A stretch of DNA of 64,000 nucleotides from assembly GCF_025854275.1 (NCBI RefSeq), contig NZ_CP107567.1, positions 7,130,001-7,194,000 on the forward strand, written 5' to 3'. The notes beneath the pieces are model-generated. The model ran no database searches. It was not told the DNA's origin and saw only the letters and a program-made list of their open reading frames with translations. Source of the stretch: Streptomyces peucetius (GTDB taxonomy: Bacteria > Actinomycetota > Actinomycetes > Streptomycetales > Streptomycetaceae). Positions 56,416-64,000 of the stretch are shown here, piece after piece. Every line of letters starts with the position of its first letter. The stretch's first letter is position 1. Position numbers and translations under genes: made by a program.

Positions 56416-56841
56416 ATGACTGCGCAACAGGAGACCCTGGACGTCGAGGTGGAGATCGTCGACCCCGGCACCGCGATCCTGGTCGTCGGGGGCGAACTGG
56501 ACGTGGACACCGCCACGCTTCTGCACCACCACATGGCCAACCAGTTCCTGCACGGCCGCCGACATCTGGTGCTCGACCTGTCGTCCCTGACGTTCATGGA
56601 CTCGTCCGGGTTGAACGTCCTCATCAAGGGCGCCAGGGAGGCCCGGCAGTTGGCGGGCGACCTGCATCTGGTGGCGCCGACCCCCGCCGTGGGCCGGCTG
56701 CTGGAGATAACCGGACTGAATCTGACCACACCCCTGCACACGGACGTGGACGAGGCCCTGGCCCAGGTGCGCGGGGCCACGGGGCTCGTCCCCGTCGCGG
56801 GGGACGAGGACGACAGGCCGAGTGGGCGGTTGCCCACCTGA
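56416..56841 (+). CDS. STAS-domain anti-sigma-factor antagonist
   Basis: A 141-residue anti-anti-sigma factor. The STAS domain has the phosphorylatable serine motif LVLDLSSLTFMDSSGLNVLI, preceded by ILVVGGELDVDTATLLHHHM. In partner switching the unphosphorylated form binds an RsbW-like kinase and frees a sigma factor. It stands alone, divergent from the propeller-like gene, and faces the SpoIIE phosphatase operon. The C-terminal 20 residues are acidic and unconserved. Confidence 0.9.
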   Translation: MTAQQETLDVEVEIVDPGTAILVVGGELDVDTATLLHHHMANQFLHGRRHLVLDLSSLTFMDSSGLNVLIKGAREARQLAGDLHLVAPTPAVGRLLEITGLNLTTPLHTDVDEALAQVRGATGLVPVAGDEDDRPSGRLPT

Positions 56842-56946
56842 CCGGGAACAGGGCCGGTGCCCGGCCCCCGTGGCCGGGCACCGCCGCCCTGCCCCGTCCG
56901 GTGACCGGTGGTCCGTCGCCCGGAGCCGTCGGCTCTACCGGGCGGG

Positions 56947-58293
56947 TCAGCCGACGCCCGCACGGGACCCGTGTGGGCCCCGCGCCGCGCCCCGGTCCGC
57001 GGCCGTGCCGCGGCCGGGACCTGCCTCGGCGCCGGCTGCCGCCGCAGCGCCCGCGTCCCCGTCCACCCCTGTGCACCGCAGGGTGAGAGCCAGTGTGTCG
57101 TCGGCGTGCAGGACCACTGTGTGCATGTCCGCCGCAAGCGCCCCCGGAATCTCCTCGATGGGGGATCTCGCATGCCTGGTGGCAGAGAAGATGAGACGGC
57201 GCTCGCCCTCCAAGGGGTCCCTGCGGCTCTCGGTGAGACCGTCCGTGTAGAGGACCACGAGGTCCCCCGGGTCGAGGTGGGTCTGAAGGACCTGTTCGCT
57301 CCCCGGCAGCGGGTAGCCCACGCCGCGGCCCCGGGCCTCCAGGAACTCGGCGCCGCCGTCGGCGCGTACGACCAGGGCGGGCGGGTGGCTTCCGTTGGCG
57401 ACCAGCATCTCGCCCGTCGCGGGGTCGATCCGGGCGAGGAGGACCGAGGCCATCAGCTCGGGGTCGACACCGTTCAGCACGTCGCTGGCCCGCCCGACGA
57501 CGGACTTCAACGGGCAGCCGTCCAGCGCCAGCGTCCGTACGGCATGCGTGACGTTCAGCGCGGAGCCCGTGCTGCGCACCCCGTGTCCCAGCGCATCGAC
57601 GATCGTGATGTGGACGCTGCCGTCAGGCAGGACGAACCAGTCGTACAGGTCGCCGCCGGTCGGCGCGTCGGTGTCGGCGGGAGCGTAGTGCACGGCGAGT
57701 TCCAGCCCCGGCACCCGCAGCGGCGCGGGACGCAGCGCGTCCTCGAGCGCGCGCAACATCTGGCCGTGGGCACGGCGCAGTTGCTCGTCGCGTTCCTCGA
57801 GCTGGACATAGAGGGCGAGCACCCCGCTGTTCGTCTCGTCCAGCTCGTCCTTGAGCCGCTGATGGTCGGCGGAGAGGGCGTCGGAGGCGGCCAGGACGGC
57901 GGCGACCTCCTGCTCCGTCGGATCGTCGGCGTCGTCGGCCGCGGCCGGATCCTCGAACGCCGGCACGGCGAGCGGGACGTCCCACACCACCGCCCCGTCG
58001 TCCGACGCCGCCGCGGGAAGGGGGAGTCCCTGCGGCGGCCCCGCCTCGGCGGCGTGGTCCAGCCGCACGCTGAGCGTCCGTGGGCCGGACCGTCCGTCAC
58101 AGGGCACGTACAGCGCCGTCAGGTGCACGGTACGGCCCAGGGCCAGCGACGGCCGTGCCACCGCTGCGGCCGACACGGCGAGCCTGGCGCGGGTCTCGAC
58201 GGGCACGCCGTGAACCGCGGCCAGGCCACGCACAGCCCGGCGCAGACTGGCAAGGTCCGTCAGCGGGCCACTTCGCCACACACGCTCGGTCAT
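56947..58293 (-). CDS. PP2C/SpoIIE-type serine phosphatase
   Basis: A 448-residue regulator. Residues about 1-80 resemble part of a HATPase-like sensor (LTDLASLRRAVRGLAAVHGV). About 130-180 is a coiled-coil (HQRLKDELDETNSGVLALYV, then QLEERDEQLRRAHG). About 185-415 is the SpoIIE phosphatase with metal-binding aspartates in PTGGDLYDWFVLPDG, IVDALGHGVRST and LVVLYTDGLTESRR. It should dephosphorylate STAS proteins to activate stress sigma factors. Its ATG overlaps the stop of the upstream phosphatase (ATGA). Last gene of the stressosome operon. Confidence 0.9.
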   Translation of the reverse strand: MTERVWRSGPLTDLASLRRAVRGLAAVHGVPVETRARLAVSAAAVARPSLALGRTVHLTALYVPCDGRSGPRTLSVRLDHAAEAGPPQGLPLPAAASDDGAVVWDVPLAVPAFEDPAAADDADDPTEQEVAAVLAASDALSADHQRLKDELDETNSGVLALYVQLEERDEQLRRAHGQMLRALEDALRPAPLRVPGLELAVHYAPADTDAPTGGDLYDWFVLPDGSVHITIVDALGHGVRSTGSALNVTHAVRTLALDGCPLKSVVGRASDVLNGVDPELMASVLLARIDPATGEMLVANGSHPPALVVRADGGAEFLEARGRGVGYPLPGSEQVLQTHLDPGDLVVLYTDGLTESRRDPLEGERRLIFSATRHARSPIEEIPGALAADMHTVVLHADDTLALTLRCTGVDGDAGAAAAAGAEAGPGRGTAADRGAARGPHGSRAGVG

Positions 58294-59297
58294 CGCAGTC
58301 CTGTCAGGCTGAGGGCGGAGGCATCGTCCCGTGACCGGCGGTAGCGATGCGCGAGAGCTGCCGGCAGAAGCTCGGCGGGGAGACGGAGGAGGAACGGCGG
58401 AGGGTCGTGCGACCAGCGGGCCTCGATGCCGTCGGAGTGGAGGACGAGCACCTGGTTCGGCGCCACCGGAGCGGACCGCACCTGCGGTGTCGGCAGGTTC
58501 CACCCGACGACTCCCGGCCGGCCGTCCAACCGGCGCTGAGCCGCGTCCCGCGACAGCACGCAGAGCCGCACATTGCCGACCCCGCAGAACTCCGCGGCAC
58601 CGGGCCGCAGCCGCAGCAGGCCGACAGCCGCGCCGCGTGTGTGCCGCAGCGCCCGGTGGAAGGCATTCATGATCTCGGGCAGCGGCTGGTCGCACACGCC
58701 CCGGAAGGTGCGCAGCGCGCCGCGTGCCGCACGGGCTGCCTCACTGCCGTGGCCGAGCCCGTCCACGACGACGGCCGTGCGTCCGACGTCCGTGTCGAAC
58801 ACCGCGCAGCCGTCCCCGCACTCCTGCTCGCCGTCGGCAGGCAGGCACACCGCGCCGGCCCCCGACGCCGGAGGGTCCTGGTCGGCGGCCGTGATCCGCG
58901 CCGCCACCACCGTGCCGCCGGGCACCTGGGTTCGGACGACGAAGACCGAGGCGACCCGTTTCACGGCCCCGAGTCCCGTACCGAGTGTGCCCGTTGTCGT
59001 GAATCCGTCGGCGAGGCAGCGCTCCAGCCGCTCCATGCCCGGCCCCCGGTCGACCGCGATGATTTCCAGTCCGGCGTCGAGGGCGAGCGGCTGCACGTAG
59101 ACGATGCCGTCGGTCGCGTGCTTGTCGAGGTTGCTCGCCAACTCGCTCGCCACCGCGGCCGCCTTGTCGGGCAGCGCCCCGGTGAGGCCGCAGTGGACGG
59201 CGGCTTCACGGGCGCGCGTGGCGGCCAGGTGCACGGCACTGTAGTGGTCGATCGGTATCTGCGCGGTGGGCAGGCGCGCGTACTCGTAGCTGCTCAA
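58290..59297 (-). CDS. RsbX-like phosphatase with HATPase domain
   Basis: A 335-residue fusion. Residues about 20-140 form a GHKL ATPase (AVASELASNLDKHATDGIVY, VDRGPGMERLERCLADGFTT, GLGAVKRVASVF). Residues about 160-330 form a PP2C-like domain related to RsbX (TAVVVDGLGHGSEAARAARG, VGNVRLCVLS, VLVLHSDGIEARW). RsbX resets the stressosome by removing phosphates. The start is TTG at 59297, which overlaps the RsbT-like stop (TTGA), so translation is coupled. Confidence 0.87.
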   Translation of the reverse strand: MSSYEYARLPTAQIPIDHYSAVHLAATRAREAAVHCGLTGALPDKAAAVASELASNLDKHATDGIVYVQPLALDAGLEIIAVDRGPGMERLERCLADGFTTTGTLGTGLGAVKRVASVFVVRTQVPGGTVVAARITAADQDPPASGAGAVCLPADGEQECGDGCAVFDTDVGRTAVVVDGLGHGSEAARAARGALRTFRGVCDQPLPEIMNAFHRALRHTRGAAVGLLRLRPGAAEFCGVGNVRLCVLSRDAAQRRLDGRPGVVGWNLPTPQVRSAPVAPNQVLVLHSDGIEARWSHDPPPFLLRLPAELLPAALAHRYRRSRDDASALSLTGLR

Positions 59298-59839
59298 CGG
59301 CCGGCCCACCGCACCGCGCGCACCGTGGTGCCCTGCCCCGGAGACGAGTGCACCTCGAACTCGTGCATGAGGCGCTGTGCTCCACCCAGGCCGTGCCCGA
59401 GGCCCTCGCCCGTGGTGAAACCGTCGGTGAGGGCTCCGTCGAGGTCCGCGATGCCGGGCCCGTCGTCCCGTACGACGAGCCGCAGGCCGACGCCCGCGGT
59501 CCCGTAAACGCCCTCCAGCGACAGCACGCCGCCGCCGCCGTGGACGAAGGCGTTGCGGGCGAGTTCGCTGGCCGCGGTGACCACGCGGGTCTGGTCGACC
59601 AGGCTGAAACCCAGCTGCTGCGTGGCCGCCCGCACGGCGTGCCGGGCGGCCAGCAGGTCCTCCTCCGTGCGCACCGGGCATTCGGTGCGCACAGAGGTCG
59701 CCGCTCCCGTGCGGCCGGTCCCGGTCCCGGCCCGGCCGGCGCCACGCTGGACTCCGACGGCAGGCCGTCCGACGACGAGCCCGCCGCCGTAATGCCCGAC
59801 GGTGAGCGGCCCTTGTGGCCGTCGTCCCTCGGCGCTCAT
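59294..59839 (-). CDS. rsbT: RsbT-like switch kinase
   Basis: A protein of up to 181 residues. The C-terminal ~130 residues are a GHKL kinase of the RsbT type: VVTAASELARNAFVHGGGG (N box), VVRDDGPGIADLDGALTDGF (G1) and GEGLGHGLGGAQRLMHEFEV (G2). RsbT phosphorylates RsbR/RsbS in the stressosome and then activates a downstream phosphatase. The first 45 residues are low-complexity, so an internal GTG (VRTECPVRTEE, near residue 50) may be the true start. It follows rsbS by 2 bases. Confidence 0.87.
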   Translation of the reverse strand: MSAEGRRPQGPLTVGHYGGGLVVGRPAVGVQRGAGRAGTGTGRTGAATSVRTECPVRTEEDLLAARHAVRAATQQLGFSLVDQTRVVTAASELARNAFVHGGGGVLSLEGVYGTAGVGLRLVVRDDGPGIADLDGALTDGFTTGEGLGHGLGGAQRLMHEFEVHSSPGQGTTVRAVRWAGR

Positions 59840-59841
59840 CT

Positions 59842-60261
59842 CTACTGTGCCCCATCCGCGGTTCGCGGTGCAGAGGGCTCCTGTCGCACGGGCGTCCGGG
59901 ACCAGCCGAGGGCGGCCATCCCCTGCTCGGCGTTGAGCGCCGTCTCCACACCTTTGAGTTCGATACCCAGTTCCACGAGAGTGACGGCCACCGGCGGACT
60001 CATCCCGGCGACGATGACGCGCGCACCGAGCAGCCGGGCCATGGTGCTCAGTTCCATCAGTGCGCGTGCCACGAACGAATCGATGATCTCCACCCGTGAG
60101 ATGTCGATCAGCACGCCCCGCGCGCCATCGGTCGCGATCCGCTTGGTCAGCTCGTCGGCCAGCGCGACGGCCGACGCGTCGTCCAACTCGCTGAGCAGCC
60201 CGGTGACCAGGGTGTCCCCGAGTCGGAGGATCGGCAGGTTGATGGGTTCTCTCCCGTTCAT
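59842..60261 (-). CDS. rsbS: RsbS-like stressosome STAS protein
   Basis: A 139-residue STAS protein of the RsbS type (LPILRLGDTLVTGLLSELDD, GVLIDISRVEIIDSFVARAL, LLGARVIVAGMSPPVAVTLV). The serine in IIDSFVAR corresponds to the site phosphorylated by RsbT. A C-terminal tail of about 20 residues is extra. Its ATG overlaps the RsbR stop (ATGA). Confidence 0.9.
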   Translation of the reverse strand: MNGREPINLPILRLGDTLVTGLLSELDDASAVALADELTKRIATDGARGVLIDISRVEIIDSFVARALMELSTMARLLGARVIVAGMSPPVAVTLVELGIELKGVETALNAEQGMAALGWSRTPVRQEPSAPRTADGAQ

Positions 60262-61166
60262 CGGCCCTCCTGCACTTCGTCGGCCCATCCCGGGGCGACG
60301 CCCGGTTCCGACCGGAAGGCCTCCTGCTGGGTGAGGCGCATGGAGGTCTCGAGGGCGTCGGCGAGGGTCGCCCGGGTCAGGATGTCGGACAGGTCGATGC
60401 CGAGCTGCACGATCGTCTGCGCGATCGCCGGGCGGACCCCGCTGACGACGCATTCCGCGCCCATGAGGCGTACCGCCTTGACCGTCTGGATCAGGTGCTG
60501 GGCGACGGAGGTGTCCACGGTGGGGACACCGGTGATGTCGATGATCGCCACCAGTGTCCCGTTCTTCTGGATGGCTTCGAGCAGGTTCTCCATCACCACC
60601 TGGCTGCGGGCGGTGTCGAGGTTGCCGATCAGCGGAACCGCGAGAACGTGCCGCCACAGCCGGACCACCGGTGTGGAGGCCTCCAGCAGTTGCCGGCTCT
60701 GCCTGCGGATGATCTCCTCGCGGCCGAGGACGAACGTCTCGAAGCACAGGGCGCCCGCCGCGTCGAGCACGCGGTTCAGCGCCAGAACGGCGACGTACAG
60801 CTCGTCGGTGTCGAACGACTCCTGACGGACCGCCTCCAGCACGGCCTCCTTCAGCGCGAACACCGCCAGTGACGCCTCGGTGGGCGCCGCGCCGGCCCGC
60901 GCCCGGCGCATCGACATGTCCACCACCGCGTCGTGCAGCCCGGCGTGTTCGGTGGCCCGCACGAGGGGGACGTCACCGGCCAGACAGGCGCGGAAGGCTT
61001 CCACGAGCAGGTCCGCCTCCTCACGCCATTCACCTTCCACCAAGCTCTCCGAGCCGGTTCCGGTGCGCTCCTCCTGGAGCTGCACCCACCGGTCGGCGAT
61101 CTCGGCGCCTCGTCGCGTCAGAACCTCGCTCAGACGTGCTCGTACGGCGGACTCGGGGGTACTCAT
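60258..61166 (-). CDS. rsbR: RsbR-like stressosome sensor
   Basis: A 302-residue RsbR-family protein. The N-terminal ~160 residues are an all-helical RsbRD-type sensor (LVEGEWREEADLLVEAFRAC, SMRRARAGAAPTEASLAVFA); residues about 170-285 form a STAS domain (TPVVRLWRHVLAVPLIGNLD, VAIIDITGVPTVDTSVAQHL, MGAECVVSGVRPAIAQTIVQ) with the phospho-acceptor threonines. It is the first gene of the operon rsbR-rsbS-rsbT-rsbX-spoIIE. The signal sensed is unknown. GAGAGG lies upstream of the ATG. Confidence 0.92.
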   Translation of the reverse strand: MSTPESAVRARLSEVLTRRGAEIADRWVQLQEERTGTGSESLVEGEWREEADLLVEAFRACLAGDVPLVRATEHAGLHDAVVDMSMRRARAGAAPTEASLAVFALKEAVLEAVRQESFDTDELYVAVLALNRVLDAAGALCFETFVLGREEIIRRQSRQLLEASTPVVRLWRHVLAVPLIGNLDTARSQVVMENLLEAIQKNGTLVAIIDITGVPTVDTSVAQHLIQTVKAVRLMGAECVVSGVRPAIAQTIVQLGIDLSDILTRATLADALETSMRLTQQEAFRSEPGVAPGWADEVQEGR

Positions 61167-61340
61167 GTTCGCCTCTCGCTGCGCTTCTACGTGGGTTGGC
61201 GACCGAATCCACGGCCCGTCCCAGATGGTAACGGCCCCGGTCGGAGCGGACGGACGGCCGGTGAAACGCCGGCGCGGAGCGCAACAGGCCCGGCGGGTCG
61301 GCCTCGGATGCTCGCCGACTGGCGAGAGGCCAGGGGCCGT

Positions 61341-61604
61341 TCAGGCGCTTCGCCGTAGCGGCGCGGGCCGGCGCGTGGCGGCCGGGTGGGCGGGCGCGGC
61401 CGCCACGTCGGCGGCCTCCAGCTCCTGCCGGGCGGCGGCAAGGGCCGCCTCTATGGTTCGCGCTCCCGTCGCCGCGCACAAGGCGCAGGCGGCGTCCAGC
61501 AGTTGCGTGTCTATCCGGCTCGAGCACTCCGCCTCGTGCAGTGCAACGAGCTCGCGGTACTCCTCGACGACGTTCCGCAGGATGGCCGGGTGCGGCATCA
61601 GCAC
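61341..61604 (-). CDS. DUF5133 protein
   Basis: An 87-residue DUF5133 protein (LMPHPAILRNVVEEYRELVA, LLDAACALCAATGARTIEAA). It is helical, with three cysteines. The GTG at 61604 is used because GGAGGAG is 4 bases upstream and family members start MLMPHP; an ATG two codons later is possible. The family is restricted to Streptomyces-like genomes and often lies near stress or anti-sigma genes, as here. Function unknown. Confidence 0.85.
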   Translation of the reverse strand: MLMPHPAILRNVVEEYRELVALHEAECSSRIDTQLLDAACALCAATGARTIEAALAAARQELEAADVAAAPAHPAATRRPAPLRRSA

Positions 61605-61723
61605 GTTGCTCCTCCTCTGTCGGCGACCGGCCGAGATCGACTGGCCGGCATGATCCCGTTTGCCCGGCACGCGGGCTCGCATTCGTCCCGGAACTGCCGG
61701 GTGGCACGGGTCACGCCGTGGCG

Positions 61724-62131
61724 TCAGTCGGCGAGGCGGACGATGGCGTGGATCGTCTTGCCCTCCGCAGCGGAGGTGATGGTCACCTCTTCGCTCAGCC
61801 TGTGGACGAGAGGCCAACCGTGCCCGCCGGGGACCAGAGCATCCGGGGCGCGGAGCATGCGGGGGCGGACGGGGGAGCGGTCGGTGACGCTCAGACGCAG
61901 CGCGCCCTCGGTGACGGAGAGGGTCAGGGCGGTCACACCGCCGGCGTGCCGGAAGGCGTTCGTCGCGAGTTCGGAGGCGACGAGGAGCGCGTCGGTGACG
62001 ACAACGATGTGCTCGGGGCCCGGCGGCATGGGGCAGAACTCGTCCTCCAGCAGGCGGCGGACCTCGTCGCGCGTCTCCGCTGCAGAGAGGGGAAACACGG
62101 TGCGGTCGCGGCCGCTCCGGACCGTCGTCAT
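61724..62131 (-). CDS. HATPase_c_2 anti-sigma-factor-like protein
   Basis: A 135-residue GHKL ATPase of the RsbW type. The N box is DALLVASELATNAFRHAGG; then LSVTDRSPVRP (G1) and GGHGWPLVHRLSEEVTI (G2). The ATG at 62131 has GGAGGA 3 bases upstream. It is probably an anti-sigma factor or a kinase that phosphorylates STAS proteins of this region. Divergent from the WhiB gene. Confidence 0.88.
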   Translation of the reverse strand: MTTVRSGRDRTVFPLSAAETRDEVRRLLEDEFCPMPPGPEHIVVVTDALLVASELATNAFRHAGGVTALTLSVTEGALRLSVTDRSPVRPRMLRAPDALVPGGHGWPLVHRLSEEVTITSAAEGKTIHAIVRLAD

Positions 62132-62341
62132 GCGTCCTCCAACTCGTCTTCCGTGGGCTCCGGCGCTGGTCCGTCTACCCGGGAAGCCTGGTCGCACACG
62201 CCCTCTTGCAGACCTGCTGGCGGGTGTCAAGAGGACGTGGGCAAGGCGCGTTCTCCGACGGCCCGCGCCCGAAACGCGCTCCCGGAGGCTGTTGATACGT
62301 CATTGAGCCGGTGTTTATCGGCCATCGGCAAGGTGGTCCGT

Positions 62342-62596
62342 ATGCCGATCAACACCATCTTTCCCACCGCCGAGGACGAACTCTCCTGGCAGGAGGGCGC
62401 GTTGTGCGCCCAGGCGGGTCCCGAGTTCTTCTTCCCGGCGCCAGGGTCCTCCACCCGCGAGGCCAAGCAGCTCTGCGGAGCGTGCGAAGGCCGGGTGGCG
62501 TGCCTGGAGTACGCCCTGACCCACGACGAGAGGTTCGGCGTCTGGGGCGGCCTCTCGGAGAAGGAACGCCTCCGCCTCAGGCACGCCCCGCGCTGA
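62342..62596 (+). CDS. WhiB-family iron-sulfur regulator
   Basis: An 84-residue Wbl protein with the four cluster cysteines (Cys22, Cys45, Cys48, Cys54; CGACEGRVAC) and the G(V)WGG turn GVWGG at 66-70. The basic tail SEKERLRLRHAPR would contact DNA. Wbl proteins bind a [4Fe-4S] cluster and work with the sigma-A subunit. Which subclass it belongs to is unclear. AAGGTGG precedes the ATG. It lies next to anti-sigma genes. Confidence 0.93.
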   Translation: MPINTIFPTAEDELSWQEGALCAQAGPEFFFPAPGSSTREAKQLCGACEGRVACLEYALTHDERFGVWGGLSEKERLRLRHAPR

Positions 62597-62790
62597 GGCG
62601 GGGCAGTGGCGGACGGTCGGGAGCCGATGCGGAACGTCTCCCCGTACCCGCGCCGCGGGCCGGGAGCCGACGTCATGGTGCTGATGTCCAGACCCGGGTC
62701 GCCCTCGGGGCGCTGCGGCTCATCGTCCGCGCCCAACCGGACGGAGCCGGCGACGGCCGTCGGGGCGCCGGGCCGGCGCCCCGGCCGGCG

Positions 62791-63768
62791 TCACTGCGCC
62801 GCTGCGCGGGCCGCCATCCGGGCCTTGCGGGCGGCGAGCTTCTCGTCGAACTTGAGCGCCTCGGAGTCCAGGCCGTTCATGTACAGGCCGAGCTCGTCCT
62901 GCGCCTTCTGCCCCTCGGGCCCGAGCCCGTCGATGTCCATGACCTTCAGGAAGCGCAGCACCGGCTGCAGCACGTCGTCGTGGTGGATGCGCATGTTGTA
63001 GATCTCACCGATCGCCATCTGCGCGGCGGCACGCTCGAAGCCCGGCATGCCGTGCCCCGGCATCCGGAAGTTGACGACGACGTCCCGCACGGCCTGCATC
63101 GTCAGGTCGGGGGCGATCTCGAAGGCCGCGCCCAGCAGGTTGCGGTAGAAGACCATGTGCAGGTTCTCGTCGGTGGCGATACGCGCCAGCATCCGGTCGC
63201 ACACGGGGTCACCCGACTGGTGGCCGGTGTTGCGGTGCGACACGCGCGTCGCGAGCTCCTGGAAGGCCACGTACGCCACCGAGTGCAGCATCGAGTGGCG
63301 GTTGTCGGACTCGAAGCCCTCCGCCATGTGGGCCATCCGGAACTGCTCCAGCTTGTCCGGGTCGACGGCGCGCGACGTCAGCAGGTAGTCGCGCATCACG
63401 ATGCCGTGCCGGCCCTCCTCGGCGGTCCAGCGGTGCACCCAGGTGCCCCAGGCGCCGTCGCGGCCGAAGAGGGACGCGATCTCGTGGTGGTAGCTCGGGA
63501 GGTTGTCCTCCGTGAGCAGGTTCACCACCAGCGCGATCTTGCCGATGTCGGTCACCTTGGACTGGCCGGGCTCCCAGGCCTCGCCGTCGTCGAAGATTCC
63601 GGGGAAGTTGCGGCCGTCGGAGAAGGGAACGTACTCGTGCGGCATCCAGTCCTTGGCGACCTTCAGATGGCGGTTGAGTTCCTTCTCCACCACCTCTTCC
63701 AGCGCGTACAGCAGCCGGGCGTCTGTCCACGCTTCCGAACTGCCGAGGTGGGGAGAGGTGATCGTCAC
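62791..63768 (-). CDS. Acyl-ACP desaturase (soluble diiron)
   Basis: A 325-residue soluble desaturase of the ferritin-like type. Iron ligands are in the helices YALEEVVEKELNRHLKVA, WTAEEGRHGIVMRDYLL (EExxH) and IATDENLHMVFYRNLLGA (DExxH). Such enzymes (DesA1/DesA2-like) introduce a double bond into acyl chains bound to ACP. The GTG at 63768 has AGGAG 5 bases upstream. The upstream region contains operator-like repeats. The redox partner is not encoded nearby. Confidence 0.93.
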   Translation of the reverse strand: MTITSPHLGSSEAWTDARLLYALEEVVEKELNRHLKVAKDWMPHEYVPFSDGRNFPGIFDDGEAWEPGQSKVTDIGKIALVVNLLTEDNLPSYHHEIASLFGRDGAWGTWVHRWTAEEGRHGIVMRDYLLTSRAVDPDKLEQFRMAHMAEGFESDNRHSMLHSVAYVAFQELATRVSHRNTGHQSGDPVCDRMLARIATDENLHMVFYRNLLGAAFEIAPDLTMQAVRDVVVNFRMPGHGMPGFERAAAQMAIGEIYNMRIHHDDVLQPVLRFLKVMDIDGLGPEGQKAQDELGLYMNGLDSEALKFDEKLAARKARMAARAAAQ

Positions 63769-63792
63769 GGGGGCTCCTGGGGGACGGGAGAG

Positions 63793-63829
63793 TTACCTAC
63801 GTAGTCGTAGGTTACGAAACCGTAGGTTA
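63793..63829. promoter_or_regulatory. Operator-like repeats upstream of desaturase
   Basis: TTACCTACG (63793-63801) and CGTAGGTTA (63806-63814) form an inverted repeat with one mismatch around TAGT; a second exact CGTAGGTTA follows at 63821-63829, 15 bases on. A related ACGTAGGGTTA lies near 63876, and a 7-base inverted pair TCCGGGC/GCCCGGA lies at 63844-63860. The repeats sit 25-60 bases upstream of the desaturase start, where a TetR-type lipid regulator would bind. The rest to 64000 is GC-rich with no gene seen. Confidence 0.6.
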
Positions 63830-64000
63830 AACGCGTCATAAGGTCCGGGCCAAGCCCGGATCCCCGATGTCCGGTTACGTAGGGTTATGGGGCCTGCTCC
63901 CGCAGGGTGCGGCGAGAGGCATGTCACGCATCCGGCCCTACCCCCCGGCCCCGGGAACCCGCCGCCCCGGGGCCCGGGAATCCGCCGGCCCGGGCCCGGG

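Overview
The window is a stretch of chromosome from a Streptomyces-type actinomycete. The evidence is very high GC with G/C-biased third codon positions, frequent GTG and TTG starts, genes joined by ATGA/GTGA overlaps, three XRE-type regulator modules (two paired with DUF397 proteins), a small two-domain laccase, a WhiB protein, DUF5133, a stressosome operon and GC-rich hairpin families between genes. No rRNA, tRNA, CRISPR array or replication origin was seen.

Layout. 0.1-7.4 kb: a ROK regulator, then a tight operon read leftward (XRE regulator, ImmA/IrrE-type zinc peptidase, MAB_1171c-type membrane protein, FAD monooxygenase), back to back with an XRE-MmyB regulator over a palindrome-rich operator. 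7.6-12 kb: a whiJ/abaA-like module (HATPase, XRE-DUF5753, DUF397) and a secreted M64 peptidase. 12-14.3 kb: a decayed anmK with an IS200/IS605-type element (frameshifted TnpB, no TnpA) at its 5' end. 14.2-17.4 kb: a GT87 mannosyltransferase-like protein, a membrane-anchored YedY-like molybdoenzyme and a small membrane protein. 17.5-24.5 kb: a sugar catabolic block (GH65 phosphorylase, beta-phosphoglucomutase, glucose-6-phosphate dehydrogenase, 6-phosphogluconate dehydrogenase, universal stress protein). 24.8-27.5 kb: a FUSC-type transporter preceded by two small overlapping genes. 28-31 kb: an epimerase, GT2, DUF2064, methyltransferase operon. 31-35.9 kb: GH4 glycosidase, Tat-exported amine-oxidase-like flavoprotein, YchJ-like and DUF2550-like proteins.

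35.9-40 kb is a scrambled accessory zone. It holds a PucR remnant, a lower-GC NIF3-like gene between imperfect repeats, a secreted triple-repeat protein between exact 97-bp direct repeats, pieces of an AAA/kinase gene, and a transglycosylase pseudogene. 40-42.2 kb carries the two parts of an NHEJ-type system (ligase and primase-polymerase). 42.2-47.8 kb is a biosynthetic operon (KASIII/OleA-like, GT2, AMP-ligase/OleC-like, P450, OleD-like reductase). 48-53.9 kb has secreted ThuA-sugar dehydrogenase and cupredoxin-Ig-DUF1080 proteins divergent from a Tat-exported laccase. 54-55.1 kb is a second XRE-DUF5753/DUF397 pair. 55.2-62.6 kb is a general stress/anti-sigma region: STAS protein, RsbR-RsbS-RsbT-phosphatase-phosphatase operon, DUF5133, HATPase and WhiB. 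The window ends with an acyl-ACP desaturase under an array of CGTAGGTTA operator-like repeats.

How the parts fit. The GH65 to Gnd block can feed an alpha-glucoside into the oxidative pentose phosphate pathway. The stress operon has the components for partner switching. The best candidates for less-described biology are the XRE-peptidase-membrane-monooxygenase module, the Ole-like operon with P450 and glycosyltransferase, and the triple-repeat secreted protein.
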